Below the pieces are notes generated by a model, which searched no databases, was not told the origin of the DNA, and worked only from the letters and a program-made list of their open reading frames with translations. From NCBI RefSeq assembly GCF_000955955.1, contig NZ_JYJG01000007.1, forward strand, positions 62,001-126,000: 64,000 bases of DNA. Direction: 5' to 3'. Positions 8,077 to 16,976 of the stretch are shown here, in pieces. This stretch comes from Lentzea aerocolonigenes (GTDB taxonomy: Bacteria > Actinomycetota > Actinomycetes > Mycobacteriales > Pseudonocardiaceae). The translations under genes and the position numbers were made by a program. Every line of letters begins with the position of its first letter. The first letter of the stretch is position 1.

Positions 8077-8979
8077 TCAGAAGTAGTACGGGTAGTTCGA
8101 CCAGTCGGGGTCGCGCTTCTCCAGGAACGCGTCGCGGCCTTCGACGGCCTCGTCGGTCATGTACGCGAGCCGGGTCGTCTCGCCGGCGAAGATCTGCTGT
8201 CCCACCAGACCGTCATCGATCAGGTTGAACGCGTACTTGAGCATCCGCTGGGCGGTCGGCGACTTGCCGTTGATCTCGCGGGCCCACTCCAGCGCCCTGG
8301 TCTCCAGTTCGGCGTGCGGCACGACCTCGTTGACGGCGCCCATCTTGTACATGTCCTCGGCGGAGTACGTGCGGCCGAGGAAGAAGATCTCGCGCGCGAA
8401 CTTCTGGCCGACCTGCCGCGCCAGGTACGCCGAGCCGTAGCCGCCGTCGAACGAGCCGACGTCCGCGTCGGTCTGCTTGAACTTGGCGTGCTCCTCGCTC
8501 GCGAGAGTGAGGTCGCACACGACGTGCAGGCTGTGGCCACCGCCCGCGGCCCAGCCGGGCACGACCGCGATGACGACCTTCGGCATGAACCTGATCAGCC
8601 GCTGGCACTCCAGGATGTGCAGCCGCCCGGCCCGCGCCGGGTCCACCGTTTCGGCGGTCTCACCGGACGCGTACTGGTACCCGCTGCGCCCGCGAATCCG
8701 CTGGTCACCACCACTGCAGAAAGCCCAGACGCCGTCTTTCGGCGCCGGCCCGTTGCCGGTCAGCAGCACGCAGCCCACGTCGGACGACATCCGCGCGTGG
8801 TCGAGTGCCCGGTACAGCTCGTCCACGGTGTGCGGCCGGAACGCGTTGCGGACCTCCGGCCGGTTGAACGCGATGCGGACCGTGCCCTGGTCGAGCGCGC
8901 GGTGGTAGGTGATGTCGGTGAAGTCGAAGCCCTCAATCGGCTTCCACAGCGACGGGTCGAAGAGCTCCTGATCTGCCAC
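8077..8979 (-). CDS. menB: 1,4-dihydroxy-2-naphthoyl-CoA synthase
   Basis: The gene encodes 300 residues of the crotonase fold and closes the second ring of the naphthoquinone by a Dieckmann-type reaction. Family marks are SGGDQ (89-93), the oxyanion-hole GGGHSLH (146-152) and the DVGSFDGGYGS loop (173-183) typical of MenB. I chose the GTG at 8979, which gives the usual N-terminus; the frame is open further upstream. Eleven bases separate it from the upstream membrane protein and ten from menE, so the three genes probably form one transcript. Confidence 0.95.
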   Translation of the reverse strand: MADQELFDPSLWKPIEGFDFTDITYHRALDQGTVRIAFNRPEVRNAFRPHTVDELYRALDHARMSSDVGCVLLTGNGPAPKDGVWAFCSGGDQRIRGRSGYQYASGETAETVDPARAGRLHILECQRLIRFMPKVVIAVVPGWAAGGGHSLHVVCDLTLASEEHAKFKQTDADVGSFDGGYGSAYLARQVGQKFAREIFFLGRTYSAEDMYKMGAVNEVVPHAELETRALEWAREINGKSPTAQRMLKYAFNLIDDGLVGQQIFAGETTRLAYMTDEAVEGRDAFLEKRDPDWSNYPYYF

Positions 8980-8990
8980 GGTCCGAGACT

Positions 8991-9896
8991 CTAGGCGCCC
9001 GGCGCCCAGACCCGCTCCCGGATGCTCGACGACGCGAGCAGCATCGCGACGACTCCGATGGTCGGCAGGAACGACGAGAACACGTTGGACCCGGCCGGGA
9101 GGTGCACGTGCCACTGCGACATGACCACCCACGTGGTCGCGAGCTTCAGGAGCAGGCAGATCGACCAGCTGCGCAACGTGCGACCGGCGTTCACGGCGGA
9201 AGCGGTCAGCACCGCGTGCACCGGCACCACGATGATCACGAGTAGCAGCAGGGTGCCCGCTAGTGCGCCCAGCACCGAGGCGTCGACCTCGCTGCTCCAG
9301 AGCCCACGTACTTCTGGCAGAAACCACGTGACGAACGCGATGACTCCGACCACCGCGGCGATCACTCGTCGGCCGGTACGTGGCGCTTGCGGACGGCGCA
9401 ACAGACAGATCAGCGCGGCGGCGGCCGAGATGAGGCAGAACCAGATCCACGGTGCCGGCGTGCCGAGCGCGAGGAAGATCGGGACGTACGACAGCCACAG
9501 GGCGATCTGGGCCGGGTGCCGATCGCGCCGGCGCACCTGCTTCCCGCGGGAGAACAGGTCCGACGCCGTCCACACCTGCCAGACCCCGAGCCAGCAGGCC
9601 GCGCCCCTGGCCGGTCCGGTCAGGCCGTCGCCGTCGAGGACGATGCCCACGCCGACCAGCCGAGGCGTCAACTCCCCGTTGGCGAGAGCGCTGCCGATCA
9701 TGGCCAGGCCGCTGACGACGGCGAGCACACCCGCGAGCACGAGCCAGATGTCCAGCTCCAGCTCTTCGGGCTGAGCCGGCGCGTGTTCGGTGTTGTTCAC
9801 CGTGTGGTTGAGGTCACCGTGCACGTGACCTATCTGCCACGCGTTTCCTGAGACCGGGCCGCTGACCTCGTTGCGCGGTTCAGGCTGTTCAGTCAT
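8991..9896 (-). CDS. Multi-pass membrane protein with an N-terminal RHIM-like motif
   Basis: The gene encodes 301 residues from ATG 9896; an in-frame start 39 bases upstream is possible. A soluble N-terminus of about 45 residues contains the segment VSGPVSGNAWQIGHVHGDL, followed by an Asn/His-rich stretch. Its Q-I-G core, glycine spacing and V-H-G-D-L tail resemble the RHIM/PP-like amyloid signalling motifs described in actinobacteria (the BASS groups). The remaining sequence has about seven hydrophobic helices and no recognised domain. Bacterial motifs of this kind usually link a sensor to a cell-death effector, and a pore-forming or membrane-acting effector would fit. The gene heads the menB-menE unit and is divergent from menD. 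The motif call is by eye and no partner gene is seen nearby. Confidence 0.65.
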   Translation of the reverse strand: MTEQPEPRNEVSGPVSGNAWQIGHVHGDLNHTVNNTEHAPAQPEELELDIWLVLAGVLAVVSGLAMIGSALANGELTPRLVGVGIVLDGDGLTGPARGAACWLGVWQVWTASDLFSRGKQVRRRDRHPAQIALWLSYVPIFLALGTPAPWIWFCLISAAAALICLLRRPQAPRTGRRVIAAVVGVIAFVTWFLPEVRGLWSSEVDASVLGALAGTLLLLVIIVVPVHAVLTASAVNAGRTLRSWSICLLLKLATTWVVMSQWHVHLPAGSNVFSSFLPTIGVVAMLLASSSIRERVWAPGA

Positions 9897-9950
9897 GCCC
9901 CACCCCCTGGTTCTCAGCAGCGTAGCGACGGCCACTGAGACAATCGACGG

Positions 9951-11522
9951 ATGAACGGGTCAAGTGCGCACGCGAGGGTGATCGTCGACGAGCTGGTGCG
10001 CAACGGCGTCCGGCACGTCGTGCTGTGCCCCGGTTCGCGCAACGCCCCGCTGTCGTTCGCGCTGCACCAGGCCGAGCAGAAGGGCCTGCTCACGGTGCAC
10101 GTGCGGATCGACGAACGCAGCGGCGGGTTCCTGGCGCTGGGCCTCGCGAAGACTGGTCGGCCCGCGGTCGTGACCTGCACCAGCGGCACGGCGGTCGCGA
10201 ACCTGCACCCCGCGGTCGTCGAGGCGCAGCTGACGAACGTCCCGTTGATCGCGCTGACCGCCGACCGCCCGGTCGACCTGTACCGCACCGGCGCCAGCCA
10301 GACGATCAACCAGCACGACCTGCTCGGCATCCCGACGCTGCACATGCCGGAGGGTGCGGACGAGCCGACTACGCGCTCGCTGGTCTGCCGCGCGATCGCG
10401 ACTCCCGGTCCTGTGCACGTCAACGTGCCGTTCCGGCCGCCGCTGACCCCGGACGACTCCTCGTGGCCGTCGTCTGACCGGACTCCGTGGACCGCGACGG
10501 ACCGCACGTTCACCGTCGAGACGAGGCCGTCGCAGTTGCCGCCCCGCACGCTGGTGCTGCTCGGCGACGACCGCCAGGAGCGGTTGCTCGCCGCTTCTCA
10601 GCTCGGCTGGCCGGTGATCGCCGAGCCGACCGCTCCCGGTGGCCTGCGGCACGGCTCGTTGCTGCTCAACGCGGGCCTGCCGGAGCACCTCCGGCCGGAC
10701 GCGGTGCTCGTCGTGGGCCGGGTGACGTTGTCGCGCGGCCAGCAGGCGGTGCTGAAGCAGACGGCGGTTGTGCACGCCGTCGGTGACCAGGCGCAGTGGC
10801 CGGACACGCAGTTCACCGCATCGCGTGCCTCGACCTGGCTGCCCGAACCGGCGGAACACGACGGGGAGTGGCTGCAGGCGTGGCAGAGCGCGGTGAAGAG
10901 CGTCAGCGAGGCCGTTGATGATCTTTTGGACGATGTTGCGTGGCCGACCGGTCTGCACGTCGCGCGTGACCTCACCCAGGCGGTGCCTTCTGGCGCGTTG
11001 GTGTTCGTCGGCTCGTCGAACCCGATCCGCGACGTCGACCACGCGGGCGAACGCCGTTCGGACATCACGATCCACGCGAACCGGGGTGCGGCGGGCATCG
11101 ACGGCAGCGTGTCCACGGCCATCGGGCTCGCCGTCGTTCACGACGGTCCGGCATATGCGCTGATGGGCGACCTGACGTTCCTGCACGACAGCAACGGCCT
11201 GCTGGCCGACCACCGGCCGGACCTCACGATCGTCGTGCTCAACGACGACGGCGGCGGGATCTTTTCATTGCTGGAACAAGGAGCCCCTGAACACAGCCGA
11301 AGTTTCGAAAGGATATTCGGCACCCCACATGGGACGGATTTGGCCGCTTTGTGCGCGGGCTACCGAATTCCGCACTCCACAGTGGACGGCCCGGAGGAGT
11401 TCCGTAGCGCACTTGCGCGGCCAAAAGGCCTCCAAGTGGTGGAAGTGCAGGCAAAAAGAGACGAACTGCGTGCGCTGCACCAACGTCTCAAGTCGACTGT
11501 GTCAAACATTTTCAGCAGGTAG
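9951..11522 (+). CDS. menD: SEPHCHC synthase (MenD), thiamine-diphosphate enzyme
   Basis: The gene encodes 523 residues. The enzyme adds the succinyl semialdehyde unit from 2-oxoglutarate to isochorismate, the first committed step of menaquinone synthesis. CPGSRNAPL (26-34) and ERSGGF (55-60), whose glutamate activates the cofactor, are visible. The thiamine-diphosphate/metal site is MGDLTFLHD with NDDGGG in the C-terminal third. It is divergent from the membrane protein at 8991 across 54 bases, which must hold both promoters. The immediate 3' end is more AT-rich than the rest, but the frame stays intact to the stop. Confidence 0.96.
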   Translation: MNGSSAHARVIVDELVRNGVRHVVLCPGSRNAPLSFALHQAEQKGLLTVHVRIDERSGGFLALGLAKTGRPAVVTCTSGTAVANLHPAVVEAQLTNVPLIALTADRPVDLYRTGASQTINQHDLLGIPTLHMPEGADEPTTRSLVCRAIATPGPVHVNVPFRPPLTPDDSSWPSSDRTPWTATDRTFTVETRPSQLPPRTLVLLGDDRQERLLAASQLGWPVIAEPTAPGGLRHGSLLLNAGLPEHLRPDAVLVVGRVTLSRGQQAVLKQTAVVHAVGDQAQWPDTQFTASRASTWLPEPAEHDGEWLQAWQSAVKSVSEAVDDLLDDVAWPTGLHVARDLTQAVPSGALVFVGSSNPIRDVDHAGERRSDITIHANRGAAGIDGSVSTAIGLAVVHDGPAYALMGDLTFLHDSNGLLADHRPDLTIVVLNDDGGGIFSLLEQGAPEHSRSFERIFGTPHGTDLAALCAGYRIPHSTVDGPEEFRSALARPKGLQVVEVQAKRDELRALHQRLKSTVSNIFSR

Positions 11523-11576
11523 GAAACCTACGTAAGTCGGTGGTTCGCACCTCGAGCTGTGGATAGCGTCCCGCGC

Positions 11577-13097
11577 ATGTCGATCAGATCCAAGGCGACG
11601 GCCGCGGTGGCGTCCGCGGCCGCGATGACGCTCTTCGCGGGGACGGCGCTGGCGGCGTCTCCGGGTGCACCCGGTGCCGGCGACCCGTACTACCCGACGT
11701 ACGGCAACGGCGGATACGACGTCTCCCACTACGACATCAGGCTCAACTACAACCCGACCGGCGACCAGCTGTCGGGCACCACGACGATCCTCGCCAAGGC
11801 CACCGAGGACCTCACGCAGTTCAACCTCGACTTCCTGCTCAAGGTCAAGTCGGTCCGCGTGAACAACCGGCCGACCTCGTTCGTGTCCGACGACGGCGAG
11901 CTGACCCTCACCCCGCCCGGCGGCGTGCGCAAGGGCCAGGACCTGACGATCGTCGTCACCTACGCGGACTCACCGTCCACGGTGAAGGACCGCAACGGCT
12001 TCACCGCGTGGACCAAGACTCCCGACGGCGCCCTGGCCATCGGTGAGCCGGAGATCGCCTCCTGGTGGTTCCCGTCCAACGACCACCCGACCGACAAGGC
12101 CACCTTCGACGTCAACGTCGCCGTGCCGAACGGCGTCGAGGCGATCTCGAACGGCACCTTCGTCGGCCAGACGCGCCAGATCAACGGCTACACGCGCTGG
12201 AACTGGCGCAGCACCAAGCCGCAGGCGACCTACCTGACGTTCCTGACGATCGGCCAGTTCGAGATCCGCCAGTCCACGGCACCGAACGGCCAGCCGGTGT
12301 ACAACGCGTACTCCGAGCGCCTCGGCGAGAACGCCGACGCGGCCAAGGCGAGCATCGAGCGCACGCCAGAGGTCATCGAGTTCCTGGCGGAGAACGTCGG
12401 CCCGTACCCGTTCGAGGCACAGGGCGGCGTCGCCACCCCTGGCCTGGGCTACGCGCTGGAGAACCAGACGCGCCCGAACTACGACACGGCCTTCTTCCGC
12501 CGCGGCGCCAACACCTACGTCATCGCCCACGAGCTCGGCCACCAGTGGTTCGGCGACTCGACGTCGGTCCACCACTGGCGCGACATCTGGCTGAACGAGG
12601 GCTTCGCGTCCTACATGGAGTTCCTCTGGTCCGAGCACATCGGTGAGGGCACGGCCCAGGAGAACGCCGACTTCACCTACGACCTGTACCCGGCCGACGA
12701 CCCGTTCTGGCAGGTCCTGCCCGGCGACCCCGGCGCCGACAAGGTGTTCGACGGCGCCGTGTACGACCGCGGTGCCCTGGCCGTGCACGCCCTGCGCGTG
12801 GCCGTGGGTGACGAGAAGTTCTTCGAGATCCTCAAGACGTGGACCGCGGAGAAGAAGTACTCCGACGCCACCATCGAGGAGTTCATCGCGCTGTCCGAGC
12901 GGGTGTCGGGCCAGCAGCTGGACCAGGTGTTCCAGACGTGGCTGTTCACCAAGGGCAAGCCGGCCCAGGCGCCCGGTCGCACCGCCGACGCGGCGACCCG
13001 GTCGCTGTCCGTGGCGTCTGCTCCGGCCAAGGCGGCTGAGCCCAAGTCGCGCGCCAAGATCCAGCTGACGCACGAGCTGCTGGACGCGCACAAGTAA
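11577..13097 (+). CDS. Secreted M1-family zinc metallopeptidase
   Basis: The gene encodes 506 residues from ATG 11577, with a signal peptide ending near GTALA at about residue 26; an upstream GTG at 11559 is a weaker start. The M1 zinc site is complete: HELGH (318-322) with the third ligand Glu341 in WLNEGFA. The substrate-binding exopeptidase loop reads GYALEN rather than the classical GAMEN, as in many actinobacterial members. The N-terminal beta domain is normal but the large C-terminal helical domain of aminopeptidase N is missing, so this is a short extracellular form. The last codon and stop are part of a 15-bp tandem duplication. Confidence 0.92.
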   Translation: MSIRSKATAAVASAAAMTLFAGTALAASPGAPGAGDPYYPTYGNGGYDVSHYDIRLNYNPTGDQLSGTTTILAKATEDLTQFNLDFLLKVKSVRVNNRPTSFVSDDGELTLTPPGGVRKGQDLTIVVTYADSPSTVKDRNGFTAWTKTPDGALAIGEPEIASWWFPSNDHPTDKATFDVNVAVPNGVEAISNGTFVGQTRQINGYTRWNWRSTKPQATYLTFLTIGQFEIRQSTAPNGQPVYNAYSERLGENADAAKASIERTPEVIEFLAENVGPYPFEAQGGVATPGLGYALENQTRPNYDTAFFRRGANTYVIAHELGHQWFGDSTSVHHWRDIWLNEGFASYMEFLWSEHIGEGTAQENADFTYDLYPADDPFWQVLPGDPGADKVFDGAVYDRGALAVHALRVAVGDEKFFEILKTWTAEKKYSDATIEEFIALSERVSGQQLDQVFQTWLFTKGKPAQAPGRTADAATRSLSVASAPAKAAEPKSRAKIQLTHELLDAHK

Positions 13098-13115
13098 GCC
13101 GCGCACAAGTAAGCC
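13086..13115 (+). repeat. 15-bp tandem duplication covering the M1 peptidase stop codon
   Basis: The 15-bp unit GCGCACAAGTAAGCC is present at 13086-13100 and again at 13101-13115. The first copy contains the stop codon of the peptidase gene and the second lies directly after it. It looks like a recent slippage or repair duplication. Confidence 0.9.
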
Positions 13116-13126
13116 GAAACTGTCAG

Positions 13127-13143
13127 ACCGGCTGAGTACGTTG
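13127..13143 (+). repeat. 17-bp direct repeat, left copy
   Basis: ACCGGCTGAGTACGTTG occurs here and, without mismatch, at 13395-13411. The two copies enclose the terminator hairpin and the long imperfect inverted repeat, as flanking repeats of an inserted segment would. Confidence 0.8.
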
Positions 13144-13172
13144 AGTTCTACCGATCAGGTGACCTGGTCGTG

Positions 13173-13207
13173 ACCGGGGCGGACGTGCGCAACACGTCCG
13201 CCCCGGT
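13173..13207 (+). terminator. Strong hairpin terminator after the M1 peptidase gene
   Basis: A perfect 15-bp stem (13173-13187 pairs with 13193-13207) encloses a five-base loop. There is no clear T-run after it, which is common for actinobacterial terminators. It lies 76 bases after the stop codon. Confidence 0.7.
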
Positions 13208-13212
13208 TGCTG

Positions 13213-13346
13213 ATGGCGTCTGCAAGTACCACCAACTCATGATCGAATCGCTCGTAACCACGCCCAACCTGTTCGGTACACGTCGAACAGGTTGGGCGTA
13301 GTTACGAGCCTGTTGATGTTGGGTTGGTAGTACTTGCAGACGCCAT
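13213..13346. repeat. Long imperfect inverted repeat (cruciform), possible miniature element
   Basis: The outer arms 13213-13236 and 13323-13346 match in 23 of 24 positions. The inner arms 13251-13275 and 13284-13308 match in 24 of 25. Fourteen unpaired bases separate outer from inner arms on each side, and an eight-base loop lies in the middle. The structure is far longer than a terminator and has no coding potential I can support. It could be a MITE-like element, the fold-back remnant of an insertion sequence, or a structured RNA. Together with the flanking bases it fills most of the 382-base gap between the peptidase and the GrpB-family gene. Confidence 0.8.
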
Positions 13347-13394
13347 AGTGGGCACCGGCGCGTGAGGCCTGGCCGAACGCCCGTGAGACTCGGA

Positions 13395-13411
13395 ACCGGC
13401 TGAGTACGTTG
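13395..13411 (+). repeat. 17-bp direct repeat, right copy
   Basis: This is the second copy of the 17-bp sequence also found at 13127-13143. The bases from here to 13479 hold no other feature that I recognise. Confidence 0.8.
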
Positions 13412-13479
13412 TGACGCACGGTTCCCAGCAAGGGGGACCCCTGCGTCAGCGCGTTCCGGCCCGAAATCGGGTGGCTTCC

Positions 13480-14016
13480 ATGAGCGAGCAAGCGCCCGCC
13501 TGGGCGTACGAACGAGCAGAAGTCCGCCCACACGACCCGAGCTGGACGGTTCGCGCGGAGGCGGAGCGCGAACAGCTGAAGAAGCTCCTCGCACCGTGGC
13601 TGGTCGACGGCATCGAGCACGTCGGCTCGACCGCGGTCCCAGGTCTCGCCGCGAAGCCGATCGTCGACCTCCAGGCCTCCGTGACCGACCTCGACACGAT
13701 CGAGGCGACCGAACGCCTGACCGCCGCCGGCTGGGCCTACGTGCCACCGGAGCTGGACCAACGACCGTGGCGCCGCTTCTTCGTCAAGCCGGACGCGTCA
13801 GGACAGCGCAGAGAAGCCCACCTGCACCTCATCCAGGCCGGACACCACAGGTGGACCGACCAGATCCGCTTCCGCGACGCCCTCAGACAAGACGCGAAGC
13901 TCGTGCGGGCCTACGAAGACCTGAAGCGCCAACTCGCCCAAGAAAGCGGACACGACCGTGAGGCGTACACGGAAGGCAAGGCAGCCTTCGTCGCCAGCGT
14001 CCTAAAGCCCCTCTAG
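13480..14016 (+). CDS. GrpB family (UPF0157) nucleotidyltransferase-fold protein
   Basis: The gene encodes 178 residues from ATG 13480; a GTG three codons upstream is an alternative. The GrpB signature is visible: GIEHVGSTAVPGLAAKPIVD (44-63), where G-S and the following Asp belong to a nucleotidyltransferase-like fold. A conserved HLHLIQ strand lies near residue 115. The family occurs alone or fused to dephospho-CoA kinase, and its reaction is not established. The gene ends inside the last 15 bases of the convergent menF gene. Confidence 0.88.
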   Translation: MSEQAPAWAYERAEVRPHDPSWTVRAEAEREQLKKLLAPWLVDGIEHVGSTAVPGLAAKPIVDLQASVTDLDTIEATERLTAAGWAYVPPELDQRPWRRFFVKPDASGQRREAHLHLIQAGHHRWTDQIRFRDALRQDAKLVRAYEDLKRQLAQESGHDREAYTEGKAAFVASVLKPL

Positions 14017-15234
14017 GGCTTCGCGCATCGGCCGCATCTTGGCGTGCGCCTCCTGCACCTCGATGTCCGGATCCGAGTCCGCCACCAGCCCGCACCCCGC
14101 GAACAACCGCGCCGTCGACCCGCTGATCTGCGCACACCGCAACGCGATCCCGAGCTCGCCGTCCCCGTTCCCGTCGATCCACCCGACGGGTCCCGCGTAC
14201 CGGCCGCGGTCCATGCCCTCGAGCTGACCGATGAGAGTCGTCGCGTCCAGCCGAGGCGTCCCACCCACCGCGGCCGTCGGATGCACAGCCTCCCCGAGGT
14301 GCAGCAACGACACCGACGACTCGAGGGTGCCGATCACGTCAGAAGACAGGTGCGACACGTTGGGCAGCCGCAGAACCGAAGGTCCCTCGACTGACATCGT
14401 GGTGCAAAAGGGCCGCAACGTGTCCGCCAGCGACGTGATCGCGTAGTCGTGCTCCTCGAGGTTCTTCTCCGACGACATCAACGCGGCGGCGAGCTCCTCG
14501 TCCGAAACCCCGTCGTGCGGCCAGGTCGTCCCGGCCAGCACCCTCGAGTCCACGACCGAGCCGGTGCGGCGCAGCAACAGCTCGGGCGTCGCGCCCACCA
14601 GGCCGTCCACCGCGTACGCCCAGCACTCCGGATACCGCCGGGCCAGCCCCTGCAGCACGAACCGCTGGTCCAGGCGCCGATCGGTGGAAGCCACCAGGTC
14701 GTGTGCGAGCACCACCTTGTCCAGCTCACCGCCGCGCATCCGGGCAACGGCGGAACGCACGGCCTCGCGGTACTGCGTGACCGGCAGCTGACCGTTCGAG
14801 TAGCGGATGCCGGACGGGCGGGACAGCGGCGCGACGTCGGGCGTGGTGTCCGCGGCGCCGATCGTGGTGATCCACTGCTCGCCGTTGCGGCGGCCGACCA
14901 CGACCTCGGGGACGATCAGCACCGAGTCGCCGGGTGAGTCCGCGAAGGCCATCGAGATGAAGGCGACGGGGCCGCTGCCGGGTACGCCCAGCGTGTCGTC
15001 CACGTCGAGGTGCGCGCAGAACTCGCGCCACCACTTGTCCGCCTGCGCGAAGCGGTCTGGGCCGCTGACCTCGAGCCGCGCGGCCTCGCCCCAGCCGACC
15101 AGTCCGGACCCGTCGCGCACCCAGGCGAGCGCGTGCTCCGGGTCTGGCAGCAATCCGAGCAGGTCACCGGAGGTGGCCCGGCTCGACCGGACGCGGATCC
15201 GCTGCCGTGCTCGCGATGTCGGTGCTGAGGTCAC
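14002..15234 (-). CDS. menF: Isochorismate synthase
   Basis: The gene encodes 410 residues of the chorismate-binding superfamily, converting chorismate to isochorismate, the substrate of MenD. The C-terminal catalytic half shows GELDKVVLAHD, TPELLLRR, the HPTAAVGGTPR segment and GCGLVADSDPDIE, all typical of MenF/EntC/DhbC enzymes. The variable N-terminal 100 residues are also of usual length. The menaquinone context favours MenF over a siderophore role, and no siderophore genes are seen. It overlaps the convergent GrpB-family gene by 15 bases. Confidence 0.92.
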   Translation of the reverse strand: MTSAPTSRARQRIRVRSSRATSGDLLGLLPDPEHALAWVRDGSGLVGWGEAARLEVSGPDRFAQADKWWREFCAHLDVDDTLGVPGSGPVAFISMAFADSPGDSVLIVPEVVVGRRNGEQWITTIGAADTTPDVAPLSRPSGIRYSNGQLPVTQYREAVRSAVARMRGGELDKVVLAHDLVASTDRRLDQRFVLQGLARRYPECWAYAVDGLVGATPELLLRRTGSVVDSRVLAGTTWPHDGVSDEELAAALMSSEKNLEEHDYAITSLADTLRPFCTTMSVEGPSVLRLPNVSHLSSDVIGTLESSVSLLHLGEAVHPTAAVGGTPRLDATTLIGQLEGMDRGRYAGPVGWIDGNGDGELGIALRCAQISGSTARLFAGCGLVADSDPDIEVQEAHAKMRPMREALEGL

Positions 15235-15297
15235 GCTCCGACTGTATGGACCTCAACCTGAAAGCGCGGCACCCGCCCGGCTCTAGACTTCTCAGTT

Positions 15298-15744
15298 GTG
15301 GTGGACGACGCAGTGACCAGGCCGGCGCTAGGTGTGCGTGTCCGCCGTGTGGTGAGTCGCGTGTTGCTCGTGGTCGGCGGGGTGGTGACGCTGATGTGCG
15401 TGCTGCTGCCGCTCGCCTGCTGGCGTGACGACATGGCCATCGAGCGGCGCCTCGGGCAGGCGGTCGCGCAGGTCGACTCCGTGGCCTTCAACCGGACCGT
15501 TGTGCGCTATGCCACACCGGACGGCCGCGTGATCATCCCGTCGCAGGGCGTGCTGTACCCGGCGGGGCTCAACGTCGGCGACAACGTGCGGGTCGAGTAC
15601 GACCAGGCGAACCCAGAGCTGACGCGCGTCGCCGGCCGATCGGCGGTGCTCAGCTTGCTGCCCGTCGGAACGTTCCTGGTGGCCGTCTGGGTCGTCATAG
15701 GCTTGGTTGTGACAGTTCTACGCAGATTCGGCACTCAGGTGTAA
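15298..15744 (+). CDS. DUF3592-like membrane protein
   Basis: The gene encodes 148 residues from GTG 15298 (or the next codon, also GTG). Two hydrophobic helices, at about 21-41 and 118-140, bracket an extracytoplasmic domain. That domain has the pattern of DUF3592 proteins: a beta-strand pair with RYATPDGRVI and a GDNVRVEYDQANPE segment. The function of the family is unknown. It is divergent from menF and lies just upstream of paaA, separated by nine bases, so it may share transcription with the paa genes. Confidence 0.7.
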   Translation: MVDDAVTRPALGVRVRRVVSRVLLVVGGVVTLMCVLLPLACWRDDMAIERRLGQAVAQVDSVAFNRTVVRYATPDGRVIIPSQGVLYPAGLNVGDNVRVEYDQANPELTRVAGRSAVLSLLPVGTFLVAVWVVIGLVVTVLRRFGTQV

Positions 15745-15753
15745 CATCGGGGC

Positions 15754-16695
15754 ATGGCGGATGACCTGGAGCTGCGCTTCGAGCGCACGGTGCAGGCCGA
15801 CTCGCGCATCGAGCCGCGCGACTGGATGCCCGACGGCTACCGCAAGACCCTGATCAGGCAGATCGCCCAGCACGCGCACTCCGAGATCATCGGGATGCAG
15901 CCGGAGGGCAACTGGATCTCGCGCGCGCCCTCGCTGCGGCGCAAGGCGATCCTGCTGGCGAAGGTGCAGGACGAGGCCGGGCACGGCCTGTATCTGTACT
16001 CGGCGACCGAGACGCTCGGCGCCGACCGCGAGGACCTGACGACCAAGCTCATCGAGGGCCGCCAGAAGTACTCCTCGATCTTCAACTACCCGACGCTGAC
16101 GTTCGCCGACGTCGGTGTGATCGGCTGGCTCGTCGACGGCGCCGCGATCTGCAACCAGGTGCCGTTGTGCCGCACGTCCTACGGGCCGTACGCGCGCGCC
16201 ATGATCCGCATCTGCAAGGAGGAGTCGTTCCACCAGCGTCAGGGCTACGAGTTGCTCATGACGATGATGCGCGGCACCCAGCAGCAGCGCGACATGGTGC
16301 AGGACTCGGTGAACCGCTGGTGGTGGCCGGCGCTGATGATGTTCGGCCCGCCGGACTCCGAGTCGACGAACACCGAGCAGTCGATGGCGTGGCGGATCAA
16401 ACGCGACACCAACGACGAGCTGCGGCAGAAGTTCGTGAACATGAGCATGCCGCAGGCCGAGGCCCTCGGCGTGACGTTCCCGGACCCGCTGCTCAAGTGG
16501 AACGAAGAGCGCGGGCAGTACGACTTCGGCACGCCGGACTGGGACGAGTTCTGGCAGGTCGTCAAGGGTGGCGGCGTCTGCAACGAGCAGCGCATCGCCC
16601 ACCGCCGCAAGGCGCACGAGGACGGTTCCTGGGTGCGTGAAGCAGCCGCGGCACATGCCCAGAAGCAGGCTGTTGCGAAGGAAGGTGCCGCGTGA
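15754..16695 (+). CDS. paaA: Phenylacetyl-CoA 1,2-epoxidase subunit A (catalytic)
   Basis: The gene encodes 313 residues of the ferritin-like diiron family. With PaaC it forms the core of the oxygenase that epoxidises the ring of phenylacetyl-CoA, the entry to aerobic phenylacetate degradation. The metal-binding pattern is visible as HSEI (42-45), DEAGHG (73-78) and [11 protein letters not shown]. Length agrees with the family. It is the first gene of paaABCDE, whose members overlap by four bases or abut. The downstream paaG/Z/J genes and the paaK ligase are not in the window. Confidence 0.95.
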   Translation: MADDLELRFERTVQADSRIEPRDWMPDGYRKTLIRQIAQHAHSEIIGMQPEGNWISRAPSLRRKAILLAKVQDEAGHGLYLYSATETLGADREDLTTKLIEGRQKYSSIFNYPTLTFADVGVIGWLVDGAAICNQVPLCRTSYGPYARAMIRICKEESFHQRQGYELLMTMMRGTQQQRDMVQDSVNRWWWPALMMFGPPDSESTNTEQSMAWRIKRDTNDELRQKFVNMSMPQAEALGVTFPDPLLKWNEERGQYDFGTPDWDEFWQVVKGGGVCNEQRIAHRRKAHEDGSWVREAAAAHAQKQAVAKEGAA

Positions 16696-16976
16696 GCACG
16701 TCTTGGCCGCTGTGGGAAGTGTTCGTGCGGGGCAAGCGCGGCCTGAACCACGTGCACGTCGGTTCGCTGCACGCGCCGGACGCGGAGATGGCGCTGCGCA
16801 ACGCCCGTGACGTCTACACGCGCCGCAACGAGGGCGTGTCGATCTGGGTGGTGCCCGCGGCCGCGATCACGGCCTCCTCGCCGGACGAGAAGGACCCGTT
16901 CTTCGCGCCGGCCGGGGACAAGGTCTACCGGCACCCGACGTTCTACTCGATTCCCGAGGACGTGCCGCACCTATGA
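16692..16976 (+). CDS. paaB: Phenylacetyl-CoA epoxidase subunit B
   Basis: The gene encodes 94 residues with GTG overlapping the paaA stop (GTGA). This is the small structural subunit of the epoxidase, recognised by its short length, its place in the operon and the segments [20 protein letters not shown] and [12 protein letters not shown]. It contributes no catalytic residues but is needed for complex formation in the characterised systems. It overlaps paaC by four bases. Confidence 0.94.
   Translation: MSTSWPLWEVFVRGKRGLNHVHVGSLHAPDAEMALRNARDVYTRRNEGVSIWVVPAAAITASSPDEKDPFFAPAGDKVYRHPTFYSIPEDVPHL

Noticed and set aside
11239..11483. Small minus-strand open frames within the 3' end of menD
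   Set aside because: They lie wholly inside menD, where the cofactor motif and frame are clear, and have no family support.
15718..16656. 312-residue open frame antisense to paaA
   Set aside because: It is a high-GC shadow; paaA carries the diiron motifs.
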